In this document: piece after piece, positions 10,021-20,969 of the stretch
Layout: every line of letters starts with the position of its first letter
Numbering within the stretch: position 1 is the first letter of the stretch
Assembly (NCBI GenBank): GCA_946902875.1
Contig: OX336336.1
Coordinates: 2,016,545-2,080,544, forward strand
Source of the DNA: Nematopogon swammerdamellus
Taxonomy: Eukaryota; Arthropoda; Insecta; Lepidoptera; Adelidae
Reading direction: 5' to 3'
Length of the DNA: 64,000 nt
Notes under the pieces: generated by a model
What the model saw: the letters and a program-made list of their open reading frames with translations, nothing else
Database searches by the model: none
Told to the model about the DNA's origin: nothing
Program-made: the position numbers and the translations under genes

Positions 10021-11790
10021 ACACATGCTACACATATGGATGAAATCACAGAAATCCTCTGTGGATGAAATTATACAATAAACAATATGTAAGTAAGTAT
10101 GTATAATTGATTGTGCAAGTTTGCCGATATCAGACGTAATTCTCATTCTGTCGTGTCGCACTTTCGCTTTCTCTACATTTTAATTGTCGTCGTCAACTTG
10201 TAAACTTTAATGTTGATGAATAAATAATGTGTAATAAATAGCATTTAATGAATAGTTTTAACTAAGTAAATATTCATTAAAGTCGAGGAAGTGTTTCTAT
10301 TTAATAGTTCACATTTGCTTATAAATAATGACATTTTAGCATATTGCTGATTAACGATATATTAAAATTTTATCGATATAAAATTTGTTTTTGTTTGTTA
10401 TCGAAATAGAATAGAATAGATTGATCGTTTTATTAACTTTTTTTACATACATTTAGTACATAAAAATAAAAATTAATAAGTAATAAATTAGACATCAAGT
10501 GAAATGGATGTCGTGGATGGATGAAGTGTCAATGGATTGTGCACACCTTGCTGATTTTAAGCCTCTCCTTTTTCCTATTAATTAGTAGGTAACTCTTACG
10601 CTAGGTGTTAACGCTTACAATCATGCTTACAATACACTTACATACCTACAATGATTAGTACGCCAATCTACTTATACAATGTATTAGGTACTTCAATAAT
10701 AAAGTACTAATTTCAATTGTGGTTGGCAAATTGTTGGTAAGGGGCAAGGGGAAACTAATAGGTTATACGAATGCTACAAAAATGTTTATTACTTAATGGG
10801 AAGAAATATTTATTTTATTAAGTACACAATCAATCTTGGTATTCTTGGTAGATCAAGGTATTCTCTCTTGTCATTCCATGTTTATACCATTGTTCGGCTT
10901 CATATACGGAAAATTCTAAATGGTAGTATTGGCAGAAACTTGATTTTTCTTGAAACAGAAGCGTTATTTTTCTATAAAATCAACCAATGACAATTCAACA
11001 TTGGACTGCGATTTTTGAATGATGAATTTTTTAATGATTTTAAATGTAACATTGCTTACGAAATGTTTAAAATTACTTATTTACTCTTCCTTCCTTCCTG
11101 ACATCCTGCTCAGGGGGGACCGTGCCTGTATCTGGCTACTGCTCTTGAAGCTAGGCCCTATGTAGATTCACCTTCTAACTCCACATGACATTGCCTGTAT
11201 ACCTACTTTAATTTGAGATACCACTTCACTGACTGACCCGTTGTAATATTATTTGCGTATTAAGTACAGCTACCCGATGTGTGGGTTTCATAATGCGCGT
11301 TGACATAATTTGACAGCTTCGCGGTGTTGATAGCGAGAGCACAATAAAAATTATGCATTATTCATTACGTTACGTGGCGTTACGCACTAAGGATTTGAAA
11401 GTATAGTAAGTATAGTAGGTATTCAGTGCACTTTTACCATCGACTTTACAGTTTGACGTTTTAAGGTTTCGTAATTAATTTAAAAAAAAAATGGTTAAGT
11501 GCGAGTCGAAATCGCGCCAGGCCTCACGCACTCTATGTACTTGCGTTGCTAACTACCTACCGCCCGACTGGCCGCCGGCGGTCTATTTCAGTGGAAATTC
11601 GTCAGCCGCGCGAAGTATACATAGACGCTCGCCCACGCAACTGCGCGCAGCTGCAAAGCAATAACTACTTTACACTCGATCGTTAAGGTAATTTTTCGCA
11701 CGCAGCGATTGGCGACGTGAAGCAGTAGGCTAATTAAGCCTGAAGGTAGGAACATTTTCTATGGAGTGATTTATCTGTTACGAAGTAACT
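10021..11790. other. AT-rich intergenic DNA with repeat scraps
   Basis: A GAATAGAATAGATTGATCG tract near 10410 looks like a LINE target or tail junction. 11483-11530 holds a short family C start (AAGTGCGAGTCGAAATCGC). 11530-11720 is GC-richer with nothing recognised. No gene-sized frame has a protein-like pattern. Confidence 0.4.
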
Positions 11791-11799
11791 ATTAAGTAA

Positions 11800-12010
11800 T
11801 CTGTGCTCGCGTGGATCGGGTACCGAACTATCCCAAATAAAACCCGAATGTCTGTAGTTTTACCACAAAAAATATTCAACTCAATTTTTTTCTGAAAAAA
11901 CAAGTGACTCCGATTTTTTTTTCTTATTTTTCCCTGGGTCGTCATAAACTGGCCTACTCCCTGGTTCCCGCTTGACGTAGAGTTTTGGGACACGTTGTAT
12001 ACCTACATAC
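11800..12010 (-). mobile_element. Partial Tc1/mariner-like MITE
   Basis: Shares CTTATTTTTCCCTGGGT, CATAAACTGGCCTACT, CTGGTTCCCGCTTG and GAGTTTTGGGACAC with the right half of the fuller element at 21269-21662. The left end is missing or diverged. Confidence 0.6.
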
Positions 12011-12129
12011 ATTTCTAATAAATGACCGCATAATGTTAACCTGAAGTTTTTTTTAATGCACATTGCACACCATGCAAAAATATTATATAAATGTAGGTAT
12101 ATAGAATTTTATAGAATTTTTTGCTAGAG

Positions 12130-12262
12130 GCGTGCGCCCGCGCCGCGCCGCCCTGCCATAGATTATTTATACGTTCACCTCGCGTGCCGCATGTCGCATG
12201 CCGCACGACTCCCCGCATACCGCGTGTCACGAGACGCGTGGCGTGGCATGGCATGCGCCATG
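12130..12262. other. GC-rich, palindrome-rich segment
   Basis: GCGTGCGCCCGCGCCGCGCC is followed by several GCATG-containing words. It is compositionally distinct from its AT-rich flanks. It could be a GC-rich MITE; no function is assigned. Confidence 0.3.
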
Positions 12263-12415
12263 ACATTAATCATAGTAATAACTAATTGATGATTTGTTAT
12301 TGCGGAAGTGTCAACCCGGTGGTGGAATTAATAATATGCAGATATTTTATAACTTTCTTTGATTTTTTTATTTTGATTTGATCAATTGATAGGGCTTGCT
12401 CGGACGTGTATTGAA

Positions 12416-12600
12416 AACATGAAAATATACTTTATTATGAACCAGTATGGGTCACAAAAGGCGAGTTTAATGTCTTACTGAATTTTTTACTAACTATCCT
12501 TTGGGATGTGGAAAACGCGCAGGGGCGGACAATGTAGTAGGTACTAATGCAAGGACAATAATGTAGTACGAAATGTAAATACATAACTTACCTATGTGGA
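12416..12600 (-). mobile_element. LINE 3' end fragment
   Basis: Reads CATGAAAATATACTTTATT and CCTTTGGGATGTGGAAAAC, then GGGGCGGACAATG. The same words recur at 43616 and 43807. On the minus strand this is the CCACATCCCAAAGG 3' segment of a LINE. Confidence 0.55.
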
Positions 12601-12659
12601 CAAATTGCACATAGATACATATCATCAATCAATCATCATCAATCAATACTAATAATAAA

Positions 12660-13056
12660 TCTGTAATGGATGGTCGGTCATGGAGTAAGTTGCTTTATTT
12701 TATGAGATACTGTGTTTGTATACTCTATGTATGACTAAAACTAAATTAACTATTTTTGGAAATACTTTCTGTATGTATGTATGTATGTATGTTCCTCCAT
12801 AACTCTTAAACAGATCATCCAAATTAGACGAAACTTAGTACAAGCACATATAAATATATATATAAAAAAATATATATAAAAAACAAAGACACAGGATAGA
12901 TAGGCTAAATACAATTTTGTTCCGATTACGCTAAGATGTGGCTCTCATACAAACCGAATTGTTCCACGCGCCGAAATATATGTATGGTAGCGGGCTTCCT
13001 TACTTTCTTCTTTCTAAATACGAATTTCACGCGAGCGAAGCCACGGGCAAAAGCTA
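12660..13056 (+). mobile_element. Non-autonomous Helitron, family E
   Basis: Begins TCTGTAATGGATGG after an A and ends GCGAGCGAAGCCACGGGC..AGCTA before a T. The interior has GTATGTATGTATG and CCATAACTCTTAAAC. Helitrons start TC, end CTRR after a GC-rich hairpin, and insert between A and T without target duplication; this copy fits with a changed last base. It has no Rep/helicase gene. Confidence 0.72.
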
Positions 13057-13204
13057 TAAAAAATACAATAAGTAAAAAATACATATTAATTTGTAACTTA
13101 TCATAATAATAGTACTGCAGCCGAATCAGCAGCACTCGTGTTTTAACTTCTAATCACGAGCTTTCGTATTGTTAAAGTTGTATTTTAAAAGTTTTTTTTT
13201 TTTT

Positions 13205-13335
13205 GTTTTTATTTTTTTTATTTTTAGAGCTTTTAACAATGATTGGTTAATATCAGCCTCACAGTACTTATCTTCCTTATCACTTAGGTAGGGCACTAGG
13301 GCCCAGAGTCCCTAAAGGATAGAGAACGCTTTTTT
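13205..13335 (-). mobile_element. LINE tail repeat
   Basis: AGCTTTTAACAATGATTGGT and GAGTCCCTAAAGGATAGAGA recur in the other orientation at 59635-59745. Probably a LINE 3' end. Confidence 0.45.
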
Positions 13336-13369
13336 TTTATTTGCAATTGACAATAATTTGTTTTATTGC

Positions 13370-14135
13370 ACTCGATGGCTGTCCGCGCGGTCGGAGCCGC
13401 AGACACAGCCAATGTCGCCACCAGCCAAATCACTAAACATTGTCAATGTTCACGAGAATATTCGCAGTGATCGCAAAAGTTCGCGTAAAATTATTGTCAT
13501 CAGAACCGCGACCATAGACAACTAAGAGAAAGTTGCACGCCCGGAGCGATCTCCGCAATATAACCGTCTCGCTCGCTCGCGCGGGCATTTCTAAGAGCTT
13601 TATTATTACAGCCATCTCTGTCGCGGTTAGATTTATGGGCAGTTTCTCAGCGACGCTGAGGCAGGTCATGGTTTATGCTGGCCATTGTCTAACTTGCTAG
13701 ACTGCCGGCCGGGCACCAGCAGCGTGCCTGCGTTCCGGCCAAGCACTAAGTGATCTGACTACAATGTCGTTGGCGGGAGATAAAAGCGTCCACGGGAACC
13801 GATCGCATAAAGTCGGGGAAATATGAAAGTCTAGAACGGGCATTTATTATGTAAAACTGAAGGACAATTCAAATTTCGAACGTTGACAATTTGAAAAGAA
13901 AAAAAAAAATCGGGGTGTGGCCGTGTGTTTAACGTGGGTAATATTTTCATAGAGCGTATTACGTAACGAATTCTTTGATCCTTTAGCTATCGAGTGGTGT
14001 AATTAAATTTTGGATGTAGATGATAGATATGAAGCTGCAACACCAAACTGTATACCCCGATTTTGTTATCAGTTTTCTGGATTGGCTCCCACTATGGAAG
14101 CAAATTTAAAGACGTATTCACGTCAAAAAATTTTT
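13370..14135. other. Single-copy-looking DNA of mixed composition
   Basis: 13370-13800 is GC-richer than its surroundings and no repeat family was recognised in it. It might be regulatory DNA or an untranslated exon between the two host genes. No open frame with splice sites is convincing. Confidence 0.35.
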
Positions 14136-14139
14136 CCTT

Positions 14140-14494
14140 ATCCCGTACGAAAGCCTATTACTAAGCCTGAGCCTCCGCGCCGACTGTCTGACTGTCCTAC
14201 TGCTGTATCTTCGGAACCGTCATAGGTAGCCGGTTGAAATTTTTAAAGAATATTATTATGTGTTATTATGGCGGATATAACAACAAATAATACAAAATAG
14301 AAAAAAACCCGCCAAGTGCGAGTCGGACTCGCGCACCGAGGTTTCCGCACCACAAAAAAACACATTGAAAAAAAAACACGTTTTCATGTGGGGGTCGGGG
14401 GTTTTACTTTTTCTATTTTTTATTATTGGTTGTTATATGAAGGTTGTTATATGAAATACATATTCTGTGAAAATTTCAACGGGCTACCTATTAC
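14140..14494. repeat. Family C repeats, minus piece then plus piece
   Basis: 14140-14300 is a minus-strand piece (CCCGTACGAAAGCCTATTAC, GGCGGATATAACAACAAATA). 14305-14494 is the plus-strand 5' part (CCGCCAAGTGCGAGTCGGAC) ending at GGGCTACCTATTAC. The copy resumes at 17511 with CTATTACGGTTCAAGAG after the inserted foldback element. Confidence 0.8.
14488..14494 (+). repeat. Left target site duplication CTATTAC
   Basis: Seven bases repeated exactly at 17511-17517, bounding the foldback element. Confidence 0.9.
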
Positions 14495-14530
14495 CACAGC
14501 ATATATATGGCTAAAGCAGTATGGAAACTA
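14495..14530 (+). repeat. Left 36 bp terminal inverted repeat
   Basis: Identical in inverted form to 17475-17510. Homology stops sharply at CGTAC on this side and GGCCT on the other. Confidence 0.93.
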
Positions 14531-14730
14531 CGTACAAAACGATCGAAACGACGCACTCACACACACGCACGCCTCAACAAGGCCCCGAAGCGAATGTCGC
14601 AAACAATCAGTCGCGGGTGCCGCGTCCGAGTGGTCGTGTTTGTTATTGTTGCATGCGCCACGGACAGTCCGCGATCTTTTAGAATGCAAAAAATTTTTTA
14701 CAAACATTTTTCGACTGTTGTCACTTTATA

Positions 14731-16070
14731 TTAACTTTTGACAAATGTTGACAACTTTTGTCAACTTTTCTCATCTTTTGCCAACTTCTGTCACATTTTG
14801 TCAACTTTTATCGACTGTTGTCAACTCTTGTCAACTTTTCTTATCTTTTGCCAACTTCTGTCACCTTTTTCAACTTTTATCGACTGTTGTCAACTCTTGT
14901 CAACTTTTGTCAACTTTTCTCATCTTTTGCCAACTTCTGTCACCTTTTGTCAACTTTTATCGACTGTTGTCAACTCTTGTCAAGTTTTGTAAGCTTTTGA
15001 TAACTTTTGTCAACTCTCGGTAACTTATGTCAACTCTTGTCAACTTTTGTCAACTTTTCTTATCTTTTGCCAACTTCTGTCACCTTTTGTCAACTTGTAT
15101 CGACTGTTGTCAACTCTTGTCAAGTTTGTAAACTTTTGAGAACTTTTGTCAACTGTCGGTAACTTATGTCAACTCTTGTCAACTTTTATCAACTTTTCTT
15201 ACCTTTTACCAACTTCTGTCACCTTTTGTCAACTTTTATCGACTGTTGTCAACTCTTGTCAATGTTTGTCAACCTTGATCAACTTTTTTCAACTTTCGTC
15301 AATATTTGTCAACTTTTGTCATCTTTTGTCAACTTTTATCGACTGTTGTCAACTATTGTCAATGTTTATCAACCTTGGTCAACTTTTGTCAACTTTTGTG
15401 AACATTTGTCAACTTTTGTCATCTTTTGTCAACTTTTATCGACTGTGTCAACTCTTGTCAATGTTTGTCAACCTTGGTCAACTTTTGTCAACTTTCGTCA
15501 ATATTTGTCAACTTTCGTCATCTTTTGTCAACTTTTATCGACTGTTGTCAACTCTTGTCAATGTTTGTCAACCTTGGTCAACTTTTGTCAACTTTCGTCA
15601 ACATTTGTCAACTTTTGTCATCTTTTGTTAACTTTTATCGACTGTTGTCAACTCTTGTCAATGTTTGTTAACCTTTGTCGGCTTTTGTCTACTTTTGTCA
15701 TCTTTTGTCAACTTTTATCGACCTGTGTCAACTTTTATCGACCGTTGTCAACTCGTGTCAATGTCAACCTAACCTTGGTCAACTTTTGTCAACTTTCGTC
15801 AACATTTGTCATCTTTGTCAACTTTTATCGACTGTTGTCAACTCTTGTGGTTGTTTGTCAACCTTAGTCAACTTTCGTCAACATTTTGTCATCTTTTGTC
15901 AACGTTTGTCAACTTTTGTATACTTTTCTCGACTTTTGTGAACTTATAGCCACTTTCGTCATCTTTTGCCAACTTTTGCCAACTTCTCTCAGGTTTTGTC
16001 AGCTTTTATCATATTTTAACCAATGTTGTCAACTTTTGTCACTTTTATGAACTTTTGTCAGCTTTTGTTA
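14731..16070 (+). repeat. Foldback left arm: array of 10 bp unit TGTCAACTTT
   Basis: About 130 degenerate copies of TGTCAACTTT in one direction. A higher order is visible: TATCGACTGT recurs at about 14809, 14878, 14958, 15098, 15238, 15337, 15437, 15537 and 15637, settling into a 100 bp period. Because the unit lacks stops in all forward frames, long open frames appear; they are by-products of the repeat. Confidence 0.93.
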
Positions 16071-16073
16071 ACA

Positions 16074-17281
16074 AGGAGTTGACAAAAGTTGACAAGAGTT
16101 TACATAAGTTGACTAAAGTTGACAAGAGTTAACGAAAGTTGACAAACTGGACCAAAGATGGGAAAAGTTGACGAAAGTTGACAAACAGCTGACATAAGTT
16201 GACAAACGTTGACAAAATATGAAAAAAGTTGACAATACTTAGTTGACATTAATTAACAATAGTTCACGAAAGTTGACAAACGTTGACAAGAGTTGACAAA
16301 AGTTCACGAAAGCTGACAAAAGTTCATAAAAGTGACAGAACTTGGCAAAAGTTGACAATAGTGGTTAAAAGTTGACAGAAGTTAGTAAAAGTTGACAAAA
16401 GATGACGAAAGTTGACAAAAGTTGACGGAAGCTGGCCTAAGTTCATAAAAGTGACAGAAGTTGGCAAAAGTTGACAAAAATTTCGGAAAGTTGACAACAG
16501 TCGTTAAAATTTTACAAAAGCTGATAGAAGTTGGCAAAAATTGACAAAAGATGACGAAAGTGGCTATAAGTTAACAAAAGTCGACAAAAGCCATAATAGT
16601 AGACAAACGTTGACGAAAGTTGACAAAAGTTGACAAAAGTTGACAAAAGTTGACAAATGTTGACAAAAGTTGACAAGAGTTGACATAAGTTACCGAGAGT
16701 TGATAAAAGTTCTCAAAAGTTTACAAAACTTCACAAGAGTTGACAACAGTCGATAAAAGTTGACAAAAGGTGACAGAAGTTGGCAAAAGATGAGAAAAGT
16801 TGATAAAAGATGACGAAAGTGGCTATAATTTCACAAAAATCGAGAAAAATAGACAAAAGTTGACAAACGTTGACAAAAGATGACAAAAGTCGACAAATGT
16901 TGACGAAAGTTGACCAAGGTTGACAAAGATTGACAAGAGTTGACAACAGTCCATAAAAGTTGACAAATGATGACAAATGTTGACGAAAGTTGACAAAAGT
17001 TGACCAAGGTTGACAAACATTGACAAGAGTTGACAACAGTCGATGAAAGTTGACAAAAGATGACAAAAGTTGACAAATGTTGACGAAAGCTGACAAAAGT
17101 TTACCAAGGTTGACAAACATTGACAAGACTTGACAACAGTCGATAAAAGTTGACAAAAGATGACTGAAATTGGCAAAAGATGAGAAAAGTTGACAAACAT
17201 TTACAATGGTTGACAAGAGCTGACAAAAGTTGTAAACAATTTACAAAAGTTAATAAAAGTTGACAAAAGTCGAGAAAAGTT
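16074..17281 (-). repeat. Foldback right arm: inverted array of the same 10 bp unit
   Basis: About 120 copies of AAAGTTGACA, the reverse complement of the left-arm unit. It starts within about 10 bases of the end of the left array, so the two arms form a nearly spacerless palindrome at the repeat-unit level. Order within the arms is not a base-by-base mirror, showing independent rearrangement. Confidence 0.92.
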
Positions 17282-17474
17282 ATATCAATTCATATTTATA
17301 GCAACCACGTTTTGAACTTATTATTGATGATTGATTATATTGATTATTTGGTCATTACATTAAAGAACCTAAATAAATGTTTTAATAAATAATAATTTTA
17401 CAATTTTACAAAAAAATTTGATTGACATCCCTAACGCTCCATGGAGCGTAGGTACTTATTTTAACAAATAGGCC

Positions 17475-17510
17475 TAGTTTCCATACTGCTTTAGCCATAT
17501 ATATGCTGTG
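17475..17510 (-). repeat. Right 36 bp terminal inverted repeat
   Basis: Reverse complement of 14495-14530 without mismatch, followed by the duplicated CTATTAC. Confidence 0.93.
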
Positions 17511-17587
17511 CTATTACGGTTCAAGAGATACAGCCCTCGGACGGACAGACGGACGGACAGACAGACAGACGGCGTAGGCTTACGGAA
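17511..17587 (+). repeat. Family C repeat, continuation right of the foldback element
   Basis: CTATTACGGTTCAAGAGATA and the CGGACAGACGG run to GGCGTAGGCTTA, where it is cut by the next element. Confidence 0.8.
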
Positions 17588-17775
17588 GCGTCCGCTTTCT
17601 GTCTGTCTGTCCGCTTATAACTCGAGAACCACTGAACCGATTTTAATAAAAAAACATTCTACTAATAGCTTCATTCTTCCCATCAACTATAGGGTACTTA
17701 TTATCACGTTAAATGGCTTATGAGGTTAGCAGAGAAGACAAATATGAGAGCGGGCGGAGCCGCGGGCACAGCTAG
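17588..17775 (+). mobile_element. Non-autonomous Helitron, family D, 5' end missing
   Basis: CGTCCGCTTTCTGTCTG, then AACTCGAGAACCACTGAACC, and the 3' end GCGGGCGGAGCCGCGGGCAC followed by AGCTAG|T. Same family as 26478, 26973 (minus) and 62763. Confidence 0.75.
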
Positions 17776-18497
17776 TACAAGTATAAATTCTATACGAATA
17801 CGATTTTCTTCCTGTTGGTATAGTTCGGTTTCTTGTTGTTGAATATATTTGGTTAGAAAGGAAATATTTAAAAAGTTCGAAACGCAGCGTACCTTGAAAA
17901 ATCTTATTCGCTTTAATAAATAGATATTAAGTTTAGAACAAAAGTAATATAACCATGCACGTGCAGAAATAGGTTTTCTACATTAATTAAACTCTAGAAG
18001 TTTAATTAAACTTAATTGTTTCTTTGCACGCAAGATTATCTTGATTCATCCGCACAATAATAAGGCCGATATTGTTAGTACCTAATCGAATAGATCAGCT
18101 TGGATATCGCACAAGGTTTTCTGACAATGGTCTTGATACGTCACTGACGTCACAGCCGTCACAGTGACATGCCGTGTCGCCATGACAGTGACGGCGGCGC
18201 GCCGCGTCGCGAACGAGCAAGCGTGCCGTGACGTGGCGTGTTGTGGCGTGGCGAGAGCACGCCACACGGAGTCAACGACATCGAGTTCATTTCACTTTTC
18301 ACCGGTGCCGCTTCCTCGGGCGTACACGGTGGCGCCACAGCAGCGCGGCCGGAAAACGCGGGAAATTGTCGCGTTTGAAGGGACTCAAGGGAGACAGAAT
18401 TATCACGAACTCTTTTATTATTTCCAATCCTGAAATTATGAATGCGACTGTCTTCTGAGGATGAATAGATAGAAAAGGAGAATTATTTAGCTGCTGT
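17776..18497. other. AT-rich DNA and a GC-rich GTGACG-type block
   Basis: 18120-18330 is GC-rich with repeated GTCAC/GTGAC words and a CRE-like TGACGTCA near 18144. It might be a MITE or regulatory DNA. No coding exon is convincing in the frames that cross it. Confidence 0.35.
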
Positions 18498-18812
18498 CAG
18501 CCTCGGTAGTTCAGTGGTGCAGTTGGTCGACTGTCGGTCGGATCATAAGCAGACCTGGGCGCGGTCAGTGGATGGATGGGTGACCGTTCGACTGTTGGAG
18601 GAGGGTGACCGTGGTTCGGATTCCACGTAAAACTGTAGGCCCTTCCCTTCTTGCATTACCAGGTGGTAGGGTTTAACCCGCCCGGCTTGGTACCACCGCA
18701 CTGAATGAAAGGTCGGTCGAAACTCGAAACGGCTATGTAAATTCAGTGTAGCCGACATGAAATGAAGGGAAGCACTGACATGGCACCTAGTTTACCGAGG
18801 TGTTATGGGCTG
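18498..18812 (+). mobile_element. SINE family A with head and body, tail lost
   Basis: CAGCCTCGGTAGTTCAGTGG, GGGCGCGGTCAGTGGATGGA (5S-like, with a small deletion), CCGTGGTTCGGATTCCACG, body through GTGTTATGGGCTGAC. It is truncated before the A-rich tail, where a family H SINE begins. Confidence 0.8.
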
Positions 18813-18828
18813 ACGTGTAGGTACTAAT

Positions 18829-19152
18829 GAGTTTTTTCTGACGAAAAAATTTACGTGCATACCTACACCTGCTGCTTCACCGTTCGGAACCGGTGTAAAA
18901 CTGTGCATCCCGTCCCTTGCCCCTTACTAGGTGGTAGGCTCAAATTGTAGCCGACTGGGTTTGTACCACCGTACTGGATTTAAGATGGCCGCATAGCAGC
19001 CTCGGTTGTGTTCTCCTCTAGTCCAGTATAGCCAGCAATCCAGGGAAGTCTCCGGTATGGCACCTACCTTCTCAGAGGTGATATTGGCTGGTCGGAGCAT
19101 GCGCTTTGGCCCCTCCGACTCAGCCACCCATACCGGATTACTTAAAAAAAAC
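18829..19152 (+). mobile_element. SINE family H, body without tRNA head
   Basis: TTTTTTCTGACGAAAAAATT, CGTTCGGAACCGGTGTAAAA, ACTAGGTGGTAGG, GGTTTGTACCACCGTACTGG, GGTGATATTGGCTGGTCGGA, ending in an A run. A copy with the tRNA head is at 44845-45277. The middle and 3' parts align with the SINE A body. Confidence 0.75.
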
Positions 19153-19704
19153 CATCAACTTATTTCTGACCCATGACAATCAACCCACCAAATGCGTCCT
19201 TCATCGCTGCATGTTCTGTCAGGCATGCTCTTGTATATAATTCTAAGTGTATGAACATGCTTAATAGTAAACAATTACGAGGTTCCGCAGCATTGTGTGT
19301 TCTCTTCCGCCCCCTCCGCAGCAAGAACTCTAGAACAACTAACTCTATATTCTTGAACAATCGCTTTACGTAAGACTGTTTTTCTAGAAATTTCTCCGCC
19401 AAGTAAAACAATGGATTTGACACTGTTCGTTTGATAGCTTTGTTCGCTATTTTGTTGCGATTACCAGTTAGTTATATTTGTTTTATATATATTTTTATTT
19501 ACGAAAAGGTTGACTTAATCGCCGTTTTGCAAATTTTTAACTGTTTTGTAGAGGACCATGCTCTACCAGAGTGTTCAATAAGGGTTTATTTTTTCCGAAT
19601 TTCGCGACGAGGCCCTAAAAATGTTAATTATTTGTCTTAAAAATTATTGTCCTTGTTTTTTTTGTGAAACTGGTATGAAATGCATTATTTTGTTTACTAG
19701 TGTC
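19153..19704. other. Unassigned AT-rich DNA
   Basis: No repeat family or coding exon was recognised. Confidence 0.4.
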
Positions 19705-19718
19705 AAAATCAACAAAGC

Positions 19719-20044
19719 TGTACTGTGTGGGGTCGGTATTAAGAATAGTCCCACTGCATCTCTCCCCGTGCATGTCGTAAAAGGCGACTAAGGGATAAGG
19801 ACAAGATGCCGTGCATAAGAACGACAGGCTAGCCACCTCTCACCTTGGCGCGGTCTTTCCACCGAGTCATGCAGCAGGTGGGCCTTCGTGCCTTACTTGC
19901 TGCCTGACAGTTATCTTGTCCGAACACTTAGCTAAACGTCGTGGTTGGTTTGTGCTGTAATTCACCAGAGTTCTTGCAGCACAACACCGATTACTCTGCT
20001 TACCCCGATTGTCGGTATATGGCGTGTGTTGTGTGTGTGTGTGT
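19719..20044 (+). mobile_element. SINE family B, full length with target duplication
   Basis: Bounded by an exact 14-base duplication AAAATCAACAAAGC (19705-19718 and 20045-20058). Starts TGTACTGTGTGGGGTCGG, then CCCACTGCATCTCTCCCC, GTCGTAAAAGGCGACTAAGG, AGGCTAGCCACCTCTCACC, GAGTCATGCAGCAGGTGG, and ends near a conserved stem formed by GTGTTGTGCTG type words (here partly mutated) and CAGCACAACACCGA, then GCGTGTG. The long duplication indicates LINE-style target-primed insertion. No tRNA box A/B is clear. Confidence 0.85.
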
Positions 20045-20058
20045 AAAATCAACAAAGC

Positions 20059-20500
20059 AGTCGACAATTCAAATCAGTCAACAATTCAAGTCAGTGTGGT
20101 TTTACTAAACAGAGTGAATCAGCAATAACTACCAAAATTTTCAGGCATGTTTCTGGAGATAAAACGAAAAATTTTTGCATTTTGAAAAAAAAAAATTATT
20201 AAGTGCTTGTATCGAAAAATGTATGAGGAAAGAAGTATTTTATAGTTTGAAAATTTTCTAAGACCAACGTTGTGTTAATTTTGATCCTCTGAAGCATTCC
20301 TTATAGGTAATGTTCGGTTTAAAGAATTTTTTATTATCTCAAAGATCTTGTACACATTCGCTTGCAGACATTATTATTAGATGGTTACAAAGCAAAATCT
20401 GAAAATTAAAATTTGAAACTAAACATATTATATCATAGGTAAAGCTGATTGTCTTTGTTCGGAAAACAGACAGACCAACAGACAGACGGACTGGACATAC
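20059..20500. other. Unassigned AT-rich DNA
   Basis: No gene or known repeat was recognised. A GACAGACCAACAGACAGACG tract near 20467 hints at a decayed repeat of the GACAGACAG type. Confidence 0.35.
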
Positions 20501-20508
20501 ACACAGAA

Positions 20509-20625
20509 ATGAAAACATACATGGTATTCGCAGCCTCCGTAAATATCCGAATGCCCGTGGGCGCCGTCGGACTACACCTCTGCGTTAGTCTGGCGCGCGC
20601 CATATGTCGTGCTTCCCATAAAAAA
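20509..20625 (-). mobile_element. LINE 3' UTR fragment (CR1-like)
   Basis: TGGTATTCGCAGCC, ATATCCGAATGCCCGTGGGC and CCATAAAAAAAAGG have the same word order as 25790-25870, 26785-26905 and 59099-59200. Confidence 0.45.
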
Positions 20626-20969
20626 AAGGTACCTAAATTCTAAATATTTGACAAATAATATTGGTAGTCTCAATCAGCCTGTATGTGAACCTTATGCAAT
20701 TGCGCAAGAAAATTTTCCAGGATTTAAAAATAGCTTGCACACAGCAGCGTCCGCACTCAACTATAAAAATGCCCTCAACAGAACAATGTATTATGCAACA
20801 AATTAGGTACTTAGCGCTGTGTACTCTACAACAAAGCCATAAGCGATTACTTACCTGGCGCGGGGCGGGCGTCGAACCTGCTTACCATCACAATCGTATC
20901 GCTGCCACTTATGACGTCCACGATAAAAACTTCTATGGATGAGCCACGTCTTCGGATAAAGAATGTCTC

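Larger units (their letters stand above)
14495..17510. mobile_element. Foldback transposon, Galileo/P-superfamily-like, non-autonomous
   Basis: A 3016 bp insertion in a family C repeat. The terminal inverted repeats are 36 bp and identical (14495-14530 and 17475-17510), beginning CACAGCATATATATGGC. The target CTATTAC is duplicated exactly on both sides (14488-14494, 17511-17517), and uninterrupted copies of family C have it once. Inside are unique flanks of about 200 bp (14531-14730, 17282-17474) and two long opposed arrays of a 10 bp unit. Foldback elements with tandem-repeat arms are known from Drosophila (FB, Galileo). Galileo belongs to the P superfamily, which gives 7-8 bp duplications. 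No transposase is present. The superfamily is inferred from duplication length, terminal CA..TG and architecture. Confidence 0.85.

Noticed and set aside
14738..15941. Several overlapping plus-strand open frames of 80-233 codons with LSTFVNFCQL-type repeats
   Set aside because: The 10 bp unit TGTCAACTTT contains no stop in any forward frame, so all three frames are open at once. The peptides are a translation of the satellite.
16731..17216. Minus-strand open frames of 81-161 codons
   Set aside because: Same cause: they are the right arm of the foldback element read in its stop-free direction.
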